Part shown: one piece after another, positions 22,103 to 32,859 of the stretch
Position numbering within the stretch: the stretch's first letter is position 1
Layout of the letters: each line of letters begins with the position of its first letter
Origin: Isochrysis galbana
Lineage: Eukaryota; Haptophyta; Isochrysidales; Isochrysidaceae
Reading direction: 5' to 3'
Length of the DNA: 64,000 bases
Assembly: GCA_018136815.1 (NCBI GenBank)
Contig: CM030932.1
Coordinates: 7,060,230-7,124,229, forward strand
Notes under the pieces: generated by a model
Seen by the model: only the letters and a program-made list of their open reading frames with translations
The model's database searches: none
What the model was told of the DNA's origin: nothing
Translations under genes and position numbers: made by a program

Positions 22103-23192
22103 CATGGGGAGAGGGGGGGGGGGGGGGGCGGAGGGGGGGGGGGCGGGGGGGGAAGCAGGAGAGGGAGAGAAAGGGTGGGCCAAAGGAGAGTCGAGGAGCG
22201 GGCGCGGCCGGTCCAGGTAGAGAAGAAACAGAGATCACACTGTAAGAAACAGCATTATGTGAGAGAGGTGGGAGGCGCGCGTGGGTGCGTGGTGCAGCCG
22301 CGCGCGCCGCGGACGGAGTGTAACCGGCAAGTGAGAGATTGGCCGTGGAGTAATAGATACATTTATATCCCGCTCCCCGTGCGGAATCCAGGAAGCGCCC
22401 GCCGCGCAGAGCGAGAGACTCCCACAATTGAAGTGTACTCGGCAGTATAAACCAAACCTCAACTCGTAGCACTCCTGTTCCTCTGTTTCTTCCCCTTCAC
22501 ATCGGTGGGGGGGCCAAAACTATATATAGGCACCCCAACAGCTTCAGTTGCGTACCGTCGCAGCCGGTACAAGTAGGTGGTAAAAAAATGCGCGCGTTCC
22601 TTTTTTTAGATGGGGTGAGTAAAGTACGTAGTTGTAGTTGACGGGTGTTCATTGTCGCGCGCCGTGAGTTGGGTGTGTTCGCGGCGCAGCCGCGGGGTGC
22701 GTTTCGTTGTTTCGTTTTGTTGATAATAATAAAACTGTATCTGAGCATTAGCATTGGTACCACCTGATAGCATAACCGGATATTTGCCTCAGCGTCAGCG
22801 TTACGATTGACGGGGCATCCGGGACCAAGAAAGCGAAAGCGACTTTGCCTTCAACGAAAGTCGACAGTGCGGTGTACGCAGCCATAGTTGAGATGCTCCT
22901 CGAACGCGTAGGCGTCGACCCCGAGCCGGCGACAGAGCGAACGCCGGAGAGAAGAGTCCAGATCCTAGCTCAGTGTGAACGGGCGTTATTGTACCGTGAA
23001 GCCCGGAATGAGTAGTGGTTTTCATGGTCAACGAATTCAATCAATACGTACCGGGGGGGGTGGGGGGGGAGAGAAGAAAACAGGAAGAGGGGGAGAGGGG
23101 AGAGAGGGGAAGAGAGGAGGGAGAAGAGAGAGAGTGGCGGTGGCGTGGGGGAGTGGGGGTGGAGAAGGAAGAGCGAGGCGCAAGCGTCACCG
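22103..23192. promoter_or_regulatory. Divergent intergenic region (USP / DNA glycosylase)
   Basis: About 1.1 kb lies between two divergent starts. Long G runs (22115-22150, 23052-23070) flank both start codons. TATATATAGG occurs at 22520. A short ORF on the minus strand at 22497-22763 shows no family features. No other gene is seen. Confidence 0.4.
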
Positions 23193-24535
23193 ATGTCCTC
23201 CTCGCTCGCCACGCTCGACCTGGCGGCCTTTGCGTACAGCAGCACGCGGTGGAGCACGATGAAGCGTCCCTCGCCCTCGGCCGTCTCGCTCTCTGCTACC
23301 GTCCAGCGCCCTCGCGTTACCGCCGCCGTCAAGCTATCCTCAGAGAGCCGCCCGCCTCTTGAGGATGACGGCAGTCCGGCTGCTGCAGAGCTGCATGAGC
23401 CGTTCATCGCGAGCGGCGAGGGTAAATGGCGCGAGCGCTATGCCTCCGTATCCCTCGCCGCCTTCGAAGCTCGAGTGCCCTGCAAGCTGCACGTCGAGAA
23501 GCCGTTGCGAGCTCTCCTTGTTGGACACAACCCGTGCGATCGGCACGCCTGCCTGGGATGCAGAGCGCAGAAATCGTCGTCCAGCATGGGGCGGGGCTGG
23601 CCTGCGTGTGCGTTTGACGTCTGCTCGCTCACTTTGGGGCAACTACCAACTCCCGCCTCTCACAGATCTGAGACAGCGTGGCGCAATGGGGTTGGATACA
23701 GCAACCCAACCAACCGGTTTTGGCGGCTCATGCGAGAGGGCGGTGTTCTTCCCGCAGAATGGCGGCCTGAGGATGCTCCGCGAGAGCTAAATAATGCAAT
23801 GCCCGGCGAGCTTGGTATTGGAATCACCGACTATATTCTAGCACCAGGTGGGGACTACTGCCTAGGCAATGCTCTCCTCCCCTCGCGCAGCAGCCACTCG
23901 TGCACGCTGCAATCCGAGGCAACCACACGCTTCAGATGCCATCCATCTGACTGTGAATGGCGGCCCAGTGTAAAAGTGCCCTGCCACTGCCTCTCGTCTG
24001 AGCTCGAATGAAGTGCTGAAGGCGCCCGCCCGGAATGCGCCTGTGAACGCCCCCGTCGGGCCCTGGTACACCGGATCGACATGTCTGTGCAAGACCTCTA
24101 CAAGACTCCGCTTCCTTCCCGTGCCGGTCCGTCAGGATCGGATGCCGCCAAATTTTCACGCGCTCAAATGATGGCTGAGCGTGACACTTTCTATCAGCGG
24201 CTTGCCGCGCATGCTCGCCGTGCCGGCGCCGCGCCACGCCTGGTTGTATTTGTGGGAAAGAAACAGTGCGCATATCGCCCCGCGTGTAGACCAGCGTTCA
24301 TGAGCATGCATCCTCGCCCTTGGCAAGCTTCGGGTATCCCCATCGCGATCGCCAAGTGGAGTGAGAAGCCACTAGGCCTTAGCATGCTTCCACACCCGTT
24401 CATTTTTACCCTGTCCCGATTGCGGCTGCCCCGATTGCTGTAGATGGGCCCAGCAGTTTGACCCACCACTTAAGAGGGTGACGGCAGGATTGCAACAAGA
24501 TCGGCCGCCAGGTTGGCCGTTCCCCTTCGCTCAAG
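23193..24535 (+). CDS. Mug/TDG-type G:T/U mismatch DNA glycosylase, 3' end missing
   Basis: Four exons are visible (23193-23533, 23666-23847, 24136-24265, 24444-24535), covering ~248 aa. Joined, they give CKLHVEKPLRALLVGHNP-SETAWRNG, VGYSNPTNRFWRLMREGGVL, PGELGIGITDYILAPG-SDAAKFS, DTFYQRLAAHARRA, APRLVVFVGKKQ-WAQQFDPP and RPPGWPFPFAQ. The GHNPS motif matches the active-site motif of the Mug/TDG family of uracil-DNA glycosylases (GINPG in the animal enzyme). NPTNRFW, GIGITD and FVGKKQW are family landmarks that only form across the inferred splices. The family removes U or T from mismatches in nuclear DNA repair and, in animals, active demethylation. The final segment, normally ending VLPS-SGR, is not found before the assembly gap. 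It is probably inside the N run or a further exon. Confidence 0.8.
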
Positions 24536-24800
24536 GTGAGAGTAGGCCTTGCGCTACAAGAGTCGCGACGGTTATTGGGACCCACGACCAGCTGAACGCG
24601 CGACCACCAAGCCGGGAGGACTGTGGCGTAGTCAACTTCGAGTCAAAGACAAAGTCTGTGTTTCCGCCCATCGAGGAGCCTAAGTTCGGACTCGACTTTA
24701 TGGATGGTCTTGATGGTGCAAGGACGAGGACGAGTGCACAGGGCGCATCGCTGACGAGATTCAAAGTCAAGGCCGGAATGCAGCAGACCCATGGCGTCAA

Positions 24801-24900
24801 NNNNNNNNNNNNNNNNNNNNNNNNNNNNNNNNNNNNNNNNNNNNNNNNNNNNNNNNNNNNNNNNNNNNNNNNNNNNNNNNNNNNNNNNNNNNNNNNNNNN
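24801..24900. other. Assembly gap (100 N)
   Basis: Exactly 100 N, the conventional placeholder for a scaffold gap of unknown size. It probably removes the end of the DNA glycosylase gene and the 3' flank of the next gene. Confidence 0.99.
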
Positions 24901-25032
24901 GCTTGAAAGGGATGCTCGCATTTGCTCACGCTTCCCACAACGCATGGGCAACCCAATGCGAGTGTAGGATTGCTGCTTTACTACCACCTTAGTCCTTGAT
25001 GTGGCACGGAACCCGGCATTCAAATCCAATTA

Positions 25033-25815
25033 TTACCTTGCGGCCTCGATTCTATCCTGTTCCTCGGCGACGAGATCAACGCGCTCCGCATTCTGATCTA
25101 TGGTGAGGTCACCCTCTACCATGTAGTGCATGGGAATCCGAAGGAGCGAATTCAGGACAAGCAATCGCTTGATCATGAGGAAGAGAATAGAAAATACGCA
25201 GACGCTGATGATGATAGACGGGATCGGCAAATCGGCCAGCGTATATCGTTCATGAGCAAGTTTCATCCAAGAGATCGAAACTCCAGCTATCACAAGACAA
25301 AGCATTGAGGCAATGAGGACAATACGAACTGACCTCCATTCGGTCCTGAAGATGCGGCATGATTTAGCAACTGAACCAGGCGGGCCTCGTAGAGATAGAC
25401 CTTGCGCGTATACGACACAGAACGAGGTGACGACAAGGTTATACCTGCAGCAGGAACAAACCATTGCAGGAGTGAGGAGCAGATTAAGCGCAGCTGGAGC
25501 TTCAGGGCGTTCATTGAGTGCGTCCACTCCAATTTGTTTCCAAGCCGGTCGCCATTAAAAGACTCACATGGAGAGCGCCATTGTGCTGCACGCAGATATG
25601 TAGAAGACGGCAACCTGCCAAGATACCGTGGGTGGGAGCATTTCATGCGGAATCTTGATCTTGATCACGCCAACGTACGCGAGCGAGGTCATGATTGCGG
25701 AGAGGCTTGCAGTCATTGTGAAGCGCGCCATGTAGAAGTTCATCTCTGCTTGACGTAGGTCAAGCCCACGGACCTTTAGACCGGCCAGCAGCTCGAGCTT
25801 GCGAGCGCCGAGCAT
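25033..25815 (-). CDS. Four-helix membrane protein, Orai-like topology
   Basis: Two exons (25568-25815, 25033-25444; intron 123 bp) give 219 aa. The join STMALSM-YNLVVTSF removes an intron containing stops in the alternative frames. Hydrophobic segments are about 28-50 (FTMTASLSAIMTSLAYVGVI), 64-95 (SWQVAVFYISACSTMALSMY and on), 128-150 (VRIVLIASMLCLVIAGVSIS) and 165-185 (SIIISVCVFSILFLMI), with a polar C-terminal tail. The order (SALM-like first helix, ACST in the second, four helices, cytosolic ends) recalls Orai/CRAC calcium channels. The acidic selectivity residue expected in helix 1 is absent (VGVIKIKIP has Lys instead), so channel function is not claimed. The start chosen is ATG 25815; an extra upstream exon cannot be excluded. 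Confidence 0.6.
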
Positions 25816-27189
25816 TGTGCTGGCTGCAGTGCCGCAGCGGTGGCCCGCGCGCGAGTACTCCTTGCAGTTCACGCCCCACCCGCCCACTGCGCAGTCGTAG
25901 TGAGTTCAGTCGTTTAGCGTTTAGGTTGTCCCCCCCCCCCCCCTCTCCCTTCTCTTTCCCTTTTCCTCTTTTGCACTCAACTCTCTGCCATGACTACTTC
26001 TACTACCACACATCTATTAATAGAAGTCGTATGTTGGAGCGGACAGAGGGGCGGATGGCAGGGGGCAAAAATTCTTCATAATATTCTTACCGCACTCGCG
26101 GCGCATGGAACCACTACTTACAAGTAGTATACTTTCTACACCCCACACCCCCACTCCCTCGGCTGTCGAGTCGAGCGGAGCCGGAGGGCTCTGAGCCACT
26201 CCGTCGCGAGCAGCACCGGCGGCTAGCGCGGCGCTTTGGCCCTCCTCTCCACCGGGAGTCGGGTGAATGAAATTCTGGACTGGGTCGGGCAACCCCATTT
26301 GGGTGTCTGGACGGGGAACGAACAGCGAACGAAGGGCTGTGGGGCGGCGAGGCGCTCCTAGCGGCCCTAGTGTGATGGATAGTAAGAGATTGTTAGACCT
26401 ACAAAGAACTCTTCCCTCAGGGAGGGAGCCTAGGCTGCAAGAGTGCAGCGACGCAGCGAACAACGACGGACAACGAAGCTGAGAACAACAGGATACACCG
26501 ACTCACGAACACACCGGAATCATTCACCCAAACCAAGCAAATTATCAAGCAACCGCGACCCCAAATCACCGATAACTCAAACACGTCGCGAGAGACGGAG
26601 AGAGAGAGCGAGCGAGAGAGAGAGACTCCACAGCGACGGCCGGAGCGTGTCTCCGTTGTAACTTCCCACGTAGCGGAGAGTCCGAAGGGGAGCGTCATGT
26701 CGCGCGACCACGGCGATCACTTTGGATACAGATCGCGACGAGATATCTTCACGACCGAATAAATCTTGCCGTTGAGCGTGAACCTTCTAGACGCTTCTAA
26801 CGAACAACCCTGAGTAGCAACCAAGGGGAAGAAACACCAAAGGGGCCAAGGGCTTGCATGTAGCTTGCATCAAGGGGAAAGATTCCCTCACCTAGGAAGC
26901 GAACCTACACCGATCTCCAAGGGGAGATGGCAAATTAAACCTCAAATCTCGAGCGGCTAGAGCAACCGACTCGCTCGCCAAAACCTTGACCGAGAAGAAA
27001 GAAGCAAGGACCTACAAGCCAAGGGTAGCGGACCTAGGGAATGTGAGAGGAAGTTTCCGAACGCCAACGCCAAACGCCGAACGCCGGTAGACAACGAAAC
27101 CCTAACCAGGCTAAGCAGAACCTACGACGAACAGGCCTGGACGACAACGAAAGTTAGCAAGTCCCAAGAAAGAACCGGAACTCAACAAG

Positions 27190-27485
27190 AAACGACAAGC
27201 CTTGTAAGAAGCTAAACAAGCCTTCACAAGGTAACCCGAGAGCCTGAGACAAGCGCGCGGCGAGTGACAGGCAACCTGGCTCCTTTGGGTCAAGATTACC
27301 CGAAAGGAGGAAACCTGGAATCTAGACCTGACAAACAGGCTAGAAGGAACGAAACGAGAACTCGAATTCTAGATCGCTAGGGACGAACCCTACCAACCTA
27401 GATGTACCTGAGCTTCGCCGTGTGGCCGCACGGCGAAGGACCTGGAAACAAGAGCCTGGAAATCGCATCATCTAGGATGAATGCG
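27190..27485. repeat. Dispersed repeat E, copy 1 (inverted copy at about 36740-37070)
   Basis: The segment from CGACAAGCCTTGTAAGAAGC to GCATCATCTAGGATGAATGC matches the reverse complement of 36740-37070, including ACCTGAGCTTCGCCGTGTGG and AGGGACGAACCCTACCAAC, with scattered differences. It has no coding capacity. It may be an LTR or leader of a retroelement. Confidence 0.75.
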
Positions 27486-27916
27486 ACATCGGCCCTTCTC
27501 CCCCGCCCCCCGCCATCAGGCGCCAGTGGCCCCTTACCCACGTACACACTGCTCGCGAGAGGTGTGGGTGTGGGCTCACCAAGCCCACTACCTCCAGGCC
27601 ATTCTTTGGCCGATCGCGGGCGATTGACGTTCGCGGAAGCTCCGCGTTTCTTATAGTGATGTGCCCCTTATTCATTTCTCTGATTCTCTCCTGTGGGCGA
27701 CCGTGTCATTCTCCCAAAAAATAGACCGCCACGCGCGGGGGAAGGGAGAAGGGAGGGGGGTCACTCACCGACGCCATTGCCTTTCGTGGGGCGGGAGGGG
27801 GTTCGTGGGGGGTGGGGAGACGGTTGCCGGGGCAGGTAGGGGGGGACCCTGCGGAATCCTTGGACACCCAGGAAAGGTGGGAAATAGTGGTTAAAAAGAG
27901 TGAGAGTGACCGGGCT

Positions 27917-28405
27917 ACAAATACACAGGGGTCACCCGCATAGTCACACCAATCGGGCAGGCCGCGCGCTGCAATCTCGTCGAAATCAGCCACAACTATC
28001 GTTAAAACGATATAGGGTCATGGAGCGCGCGCCGCCGCCCGCTCTCGCTGCCGCTGCCCCGGCGCCCTCGCCGCCATGGACGAAGGACGAAGGCCTCATG
28101 GACACGCCGCTGTCGGCGAAGCGACCGCGCCAGGACGACCCTCCCAGCCAGGTGGGCACAGGAGCCAGCGGGCCACGCCCGCGCAACACCGAGAACAGAG
28201 AGAGCAAGACCAGCATGATGGTTGACAGCATGCAGCACACACAAACCACACCCCACAGCCACACCAAACACACCATAGGCCGCACGCTGAAACCTCGTCG
28301 AAATCAGCCATCCGTGGAGCCCTGTGAACATTGAGCCGTCGCCGAGGGAGGCCCGGAGAACCCAACTTCGAACCGATACCGGGCGCCCTTTATCATCGAC
28401 GGCAA
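27917..28405. repeat. Dispersed repeat F (copies at 28233-28405 and 37380-37640)
   Basis: A ~80-bp block (ATACACAGGGGTCACCCGCA ... CTCGTCGAAATCAGCC) occurs at 27917-27997, in diverged form at 28233-28320, and again at 37453-37532. The following block (CGAGGGAGGCCCGGAGA ... TTCGAACCGATACCGG) at 28335-28385 is matched at 37558-37600. The same order in two places shows one repeat family. Confidence 0.75.
28020..28151 (+). CDS. Possible first exon of an unknown protein
   Basis: An ATG at 28020 opens 44 codons (MERAPPPALAAAAP, WTKDEGLMDTPLSAKRPRQD) ending at a plausible donor CCAG-GTGGGC. The KRPRQD run could be a nuclear localisation signal. It sits between two copies of repeat F, so it may belong to a mobile element. 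No downstream exon is identified. Confidence 0.25.
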
Positions 28406-29300
28406 CCGGGGATGGAATCGGTTAAAGATCACTAGGATCTTGTTATTCGGCGTTGCGCGTTGCAGTCGCGATCTACCTGGTCGCCGCCGCCATAGTTATT
28501 GCCTAGAGCCTGGAAGTTGCCGAAGAAGAAGAAGGCTTGGAATCAGAAGGAGAAGACGCCCGCTTAATCACATAATTCATCGTGGGCGCGAGGGGGCCGT
28601 ATGCCCAGAGCGCGCCGCGTCTATGTGCGTGCCGGAGGGGGGCAGGGGAAGGGGGAGAGAGAAGGGGGGAGGGGGGGGGGGCGTAGAAGTAGAAGTCACG
28701 AGGGCAGAAAGGGGACGGAAGAAGTCCCGCGCCTTTAGACTTGCTAGGCCCCTATCCCTACCCCAGCACATCCTCAGCGCTCCCCTCGCAGGATCCAATC
28801 TGCTAAATCTAACTCCCCCCATGCTGCCTCCAGTGCACTAAGTCTAGCTATTGGTAACAGGAGCCAATGGCCAAGCGAGCAATGGGCAATGAGAAGTAAG
28901 AAGTTTGGCCCGAGACCAGATCTGGCGGTTACCCACTCGGAGCCCCAAAGCAACCTCCCCTCTCCCCTCACTCTCACTGAAAGAGACGTAGTAAGAAACA
29001 GGCCCAACTAAGCGTGCTCCATGGCAAATGACAAGCGCAGGGGCTGGAGCACGTGCAATCCGTGACCGGCAATCAGGAAGGGGCCTTGAAGGGGCACGTC
29101 TTGTTTCCCAACACAAAGCAACGGGGAACAACACCAATGCTTTAGACCCGTCACAGCATACCTGTTAAACCTGGAAAGGGGGCGGCGATGGTGATGTTGT
29201 TAGTGCGACTCTTTAGAGTCTTAGATTTCTTTCGTCGGCCGGTATGTCCACACGGGTAGACCGAGTGAGAGCGGCTGGCGGGTGCCGACATAGGGAGTCT

Positions 29301-30820
29301 TCAGCCATAGAGGACTTCCGACCTTGCTTCGCCCTGCATAAGCTCGGCCGCAGCAGGGGTGTCAAGACACCAGATCGTCCGCTCTGATGCAAGCACAAGA
29401 CCTGCAGGCACACCAGGCTCGGTTTCGAATGCAGAACGCACAGCCTGAGCCTTAGGTGCGCCAGTGACAATAAAGAGCGCTAGACGAGAGGCGTTGAGAA
29501 CGGGGAGAGTGAGCGTAATTCTATGTGAGGGCGGCTTGGGCGAGTCGTAGATCGGAGCGACTGCACGAGACTCGTCGTCGAGGAGCTCATGGCCAGGAAA
29601 TAGCGATGCCGTGTGCCCATCTGGTCCCATACCCAGAACTACAGCATCGATTCGCCCGGCCGATGCATCAGATTGTCTCATAGTACCACCTTCGGTCACA
29701 CCTCGGGCAGTTCCATTCCCTTGAGCAACCGATCTCAGCAGTCGCAACAGTTGGGATTGATACTGCTCAGCCGCTTCATCCAGAGGGAGCTCATCGGCGA
29801 TGGAAAAGATGTGTTCACTCTTCACGCCAGCCGGGCGCAATAGTGCTCGTTGCCACTCTCCCATGTTGGAATCGGGTGACGACTCCGGCACATGCCTACA
29901 ATCCAACGAGAGAAGGGGCATGGACGATCAACCCGCTGCGGGCTCTTGGTGGATGCAAGTTTGTGCGAGTCATCTCACTTCTGAGCCTGGCAAATTAGCA
30001 AATCGCACAGCGTCAAGGGCAGCATACGCTTCCGTATAAGGGCTGCACGCGGCGTATTGCAAGAGTGTTGGGAGTTGGTTTGGTCTGGGCTTTCATGAGC
30101 GCACCGTTCGTCTGCGAGGAAGAAGCGCCAACAGTCGAGTTGAGCTCTCTCTCCAGCGGCGAGGAGCTTCGGTGCAAGCAGTTTAGGTATCGATCCGCCT
30201 GACAGCGCAACGATAAAAATTCCGGAGCGTGCTATGGCTGTCTTTGCTGCCTCGAGCAACAGCTCACTTGCACGCTCAGCGAGTTTGTCGATCACGTTGA
30301 ATACTTCATGCGTCCGAGAACCTCGTGCAGGGCCATCGCCGCCAAACGTAGCTGAAAGGTTACTGTCCCCATTCGACGGAGTAAAGACTTCTGCGCGCGG
30401 CGTCGCCTGGCTCTGCTCCACTTCAGGTGCCGGAACAGAACGTGCTGGGACGGTGCTTGTTGCCATCATGCGAGCAGTGAGACTCTCTGAGAGAACACGC
30501 AGCACTTCTTTCTCTGCAAAGAGACGGAGCTGTGGGTCCTCTCGAAGGTTCAGGGAGACGAAGGTAGGCATGCCCAGTCTGCGCGAGAGCCGCTGCGCAA
30601 GAAGCTGTGAGCTGGCATCGCCCTCCCTGCCGCCGAGCAGCATGGTGGCAGAGGGCATTGTGGGCAGAGATCGCCCAAGCTCTGCGGCAGGCACGCCAAC
30701 GCCAAGAGAGTCGAACCGGCTGTCATCTCCACCGATCCACACGTAGACTGCTCCATCGAGAGCGAACAGCTGGAAGAAGACCCGCTCCTCGAGCAGTGCG
30801 GCAGACCACTCGTGCAGCAT
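29301..30820 (-). CDS. Fusion: PSMG4-like proteasome chaperone domain + 6-phosphogluconolactonase
   Basis: Two exons (30105-30820, 29301-29895; intron 209 bp) give 436 aa. Residues ~1-112 match proteasome assembly chaperone 4: LEERVFFQLFALDGAVYVWI, PTMPSATMLLGGREGDASSQ, LAQRLSRRLGMPTFVSLNLR, FAEKEVLRVLSE. A linker (~113-165) leads to 6-phosphogluconolactonase, second step of the oxidative pentose phosphate pathway: IFIVALSGGSIPKLLAPKLL (sugar-phosphate loop), FFLADER-HVPESSPDSN across the splice, AVVLGMGPDGHTASLFPG (~323-340) and ITLTLPVLNASRLALFIVTG. There is no stop between the two domains, and both lie in exon 1, so the fusion does not depend on a splice call. An internal ATG pair (ARMMATSTV) could start a separate lactonase by alternative initiation. 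Confidence 0.85.
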
Positions 30821-31290
30821 CGGCCGACTCGCGAGTAGACCATCCTAGTCTTTTATTACAATACTCTCCTTGCCCTCCCGAGCCGCCGGGCCCTCTGCTG
30901 CCTGGCGGGGGGGTCTGCAGCGGGGGGGGGGGGGGGGGGGGAAGGCACGGGGGCGCTCACCCCCCCCATACTTTACATCTATGACTCTACTTTTACTCAG
31001 TGCCGGCCACCAGGGGTCTGCAGCCTGCTGTCCCCTCAGGGAGGGGAAGGGGGGGGGGGGGGAGAAGAGAGTGGAATACAGCAGCCCCCACCCTAGCAAG
31101 GCAAGGGCGTTCCCCACCACATACTTCACATATACGACACTACTTGTATTTAGAACCCGCCACCACTCCACCTTTTTCCCGAGAGAGGGGAGAGGAGCTC
31201 TCTTCCCTCTCTCTTCCCTCTCTTCGTCCCTTTGTCTCTGTCTCGGCACCTCCTTTTTCTCTCCTTTTCGGTGGTGCGGGCCGGCCGGGC
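30821..31290. promoter_or_regulatory. Divergent promoter region with internal tandem duplication
   Basis: 470 bp separate the divergent starts of the fusion gene and the acylated protein gene. Two imperfect copies (~30895-31000 and ~31010-31150) share TCTGCAGC, a long G run, GGCGCTC/GGGCGTTCCC, CATACTTtACAT/CATACTTCACAT and ACTCTAC/ACACTAC blocks. The repeat suggests duplication of a promoter element. Confidence 0.5.
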
Positions 31291-32859
31291 ATGGGCGCCG
31301 CCTGTTCCTCAGACAGGGCGGCCGCGCAGCCGGCCCAGGCCACACAGCTGCCGCCCTCACGCAAAGGGATGCAGCCACCGTCGTTCACAAAACCGGAGCC
31401 CGTCGTGCAGCCCCAGCCGCTCTCACAGCCAGAGCCCATCGTGCATCGCGAGATTGAATGCACCACACCGCTGACCCACCAGGCAGAGCCCAAGCAGCCA
31501 CTGGAGCCCATCGAGCAGCCGGAGCCCATCGAACAGCCTGATCCCTTCGATCATCCGGAGCCTATTCTGCAGCGCGAGCCCGAGCCATTGGCTGCCATCG
31601 AGCAGGAGGCACAACCAACCTTGCAGCCGCCAGAACTGCTCGCAGAAGAGGCCAACACGGTGGCGTCGATCGCTCCTGAGTTTGGCCAGCAGCTGAGAAT
31701 CCTCGCAGGTCATGAGACGGCGCCTTCAGCCACGATAGAGATTGTTGAGCACCGCGAGGTGGCGACTGACTCCGAGTACCACGGCGAACACAGGGGTGAA
31801 GTGGTGTCGTTTCAATGTGAAAGAGCTCTGTATCCCGAGCGAGCTAGCTTGATAGACGCTGTGCAATGCTCTGAGAGGCGTGGCGTGCCGAGTACAGGGA
31901 CAAAGGTGGAGCCGAGCTTACCTCTAACGGAGCTTGTAGCTGTAGTTCCTGCAGAACAGATTGAAATCTCTGTAATGCAGGATGAGAGAGTTCTGGCGGC
32001 ATCGGACGAGGACGGGGACGGGGATAATGTGGACGGCGACATTGTAGATGGCATGGTGTTCGTCTCAACCAGGATTTCGGCGAGTCGCCTGGTTGTGGAG
32101 AGCGAGAACGAGCCTGGCAGAAATTCAGCTGCATCAGTGAACGCATTCACACAATGTGCAAGCTCGTCCAAAGGCGGTGATCTCGCAACACAAGTGCCAG
32201 GGTCACAAACAGTCACAATGCTGACATCTGTTGTGGTCGTGGAGGAGCGCATATGTAGTAGTATACCTGTTGCAGATAAGCACGGGCGCATGCTCAGCGA
32301 GAATGGCGTCCCACAACCGGGCAAGGACTGCTCCTTTGTTCTTGGCCCTATTGACCATGGTTTTTGCTTCATCACAGTGGAAAAAAATCCCGCTCTCAAT
32401 CTGCCCCGCGTACGTGTTGACGGTCGCAAATTGACTTTGACCGATCAGCGGCTCAAGGAAGCGCTCTCATCAATAGAGGATTTTGTCGAGAAGCGTGAGC
32501 CCTTCACCGTCACGTATGACTTGCGATCTGTGTGTATTCCCAACATGAGGCAACTCAAGATGGGAATGCGCTGGTGCGTCGAGCATAAAGACGCGCTTGA
32601 TGAGGGCATGCAGGGCGTCTCGATAATCTTATCGTCGTGGCTCATCGCCAAGGCTTGCAATTTGGTGCTTTCTGTGCTTAAGCCACCACAGCCGATCAAG
32701 ATTTGCAAGGATGAATTCGAAGCGGTCACATTTCTTGCAGCAAAGTGTCAAACGCCGAGGTCGTGGGCACCAGATACAGGGACACAGGTGAAGCCCACGG
32801 CGAACGAGAGAAAGCGCAACGCGCCTGCATTGGACATCGTCGGGGGCACAAAAGTCTAG
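31291..32859 (+). CDS. Predicted acylated protein with Pro/Glu repeats and STAS-like C-terminal domain
   Basis: 522 aa from ATG 31291, single exon. It begins MGAACSSD, a consensus for N-myristoylation at Gly2 with a nearby Cys for palmitoylation, implying membrane anchoring. Residues ~30-110 are QPEPI-type repeats rich in Pro, Glu and Gln. The middle is low complexity and acidic (ASDEDGDGDNVDGDIVDG). Residues ~345-480 look folded: CSFVLGPIDHGFCFITVE, REPFTVTYDLRSVCIPNMRQ, GVSIILSSWLIAKACNLVLS, EAVTFLAAKC. This alternation of strand and helix recalls STAS or CRAL-TRIO-like domains, but I cannot name it with confidence. The upstream frame is open but lacks a better start. No introns seen. Confidence 0.7.
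   Translation: MGAACSSDRAAAQPAQATQLPPSRKGMQPPSFTKPEPVVQPQPLSQPEPIVHREIECTTPLTHQAEPKQPLEPIEQPEPIEQPDPFDHPEPILQREPEPLAAIEQEAQPTLQPPELLAEEANTVASIAPEFGQQLRILAGHETAPSATIEIVEHREVATDSEYHGEHRGEVVSFQCERALYPERASLIDAVQCSERRGVPSTGTKVEPSLPLTELVAVVPAEQIEISVMQDERVLAASDEDGDGDNVDGDIVDGMVFVSTRISASRLVVESENEPGRNSAASVNAFTQCASSSKGGDLATQVPGSQTVTMLTSVVVVEERICSSIPVADKHGRMLSENGVPQPGKDCSFVLGPIDHGFCFITVEKNPALNLPRVRVDGRKLTLTDQRLKEALSSIEDFVEKREPFTVTYDLRSVCIPNMRQLKMGMRWCVEHKDALDEGMQGVSIILSSWLIAKACNLVLSVLKPPQPIKICKDEFEAVTFLAAKCQTPRSWAPDTGTQVKPTANERKRNAPALDIVGGTKV

Larger units (their letters stand above)
25816..29300. other. 3.5-kb gene-poor region of repeat remnants
   Basis: Apart from the repeats and the possible first exon listed separately, I find no gene. 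25930-25945 is a C run. 26060-26170 resembles 49285-49400 (CTTTCTACACCCCCACTC and flanks), and 27500-27530 shares CCGCCATCAGGCG with 49398. 26580-26630 is GA-rich. 28500-28570 has short frames with GAAGAAGAAGAAGG, too short to call. Confidence 0.4.
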
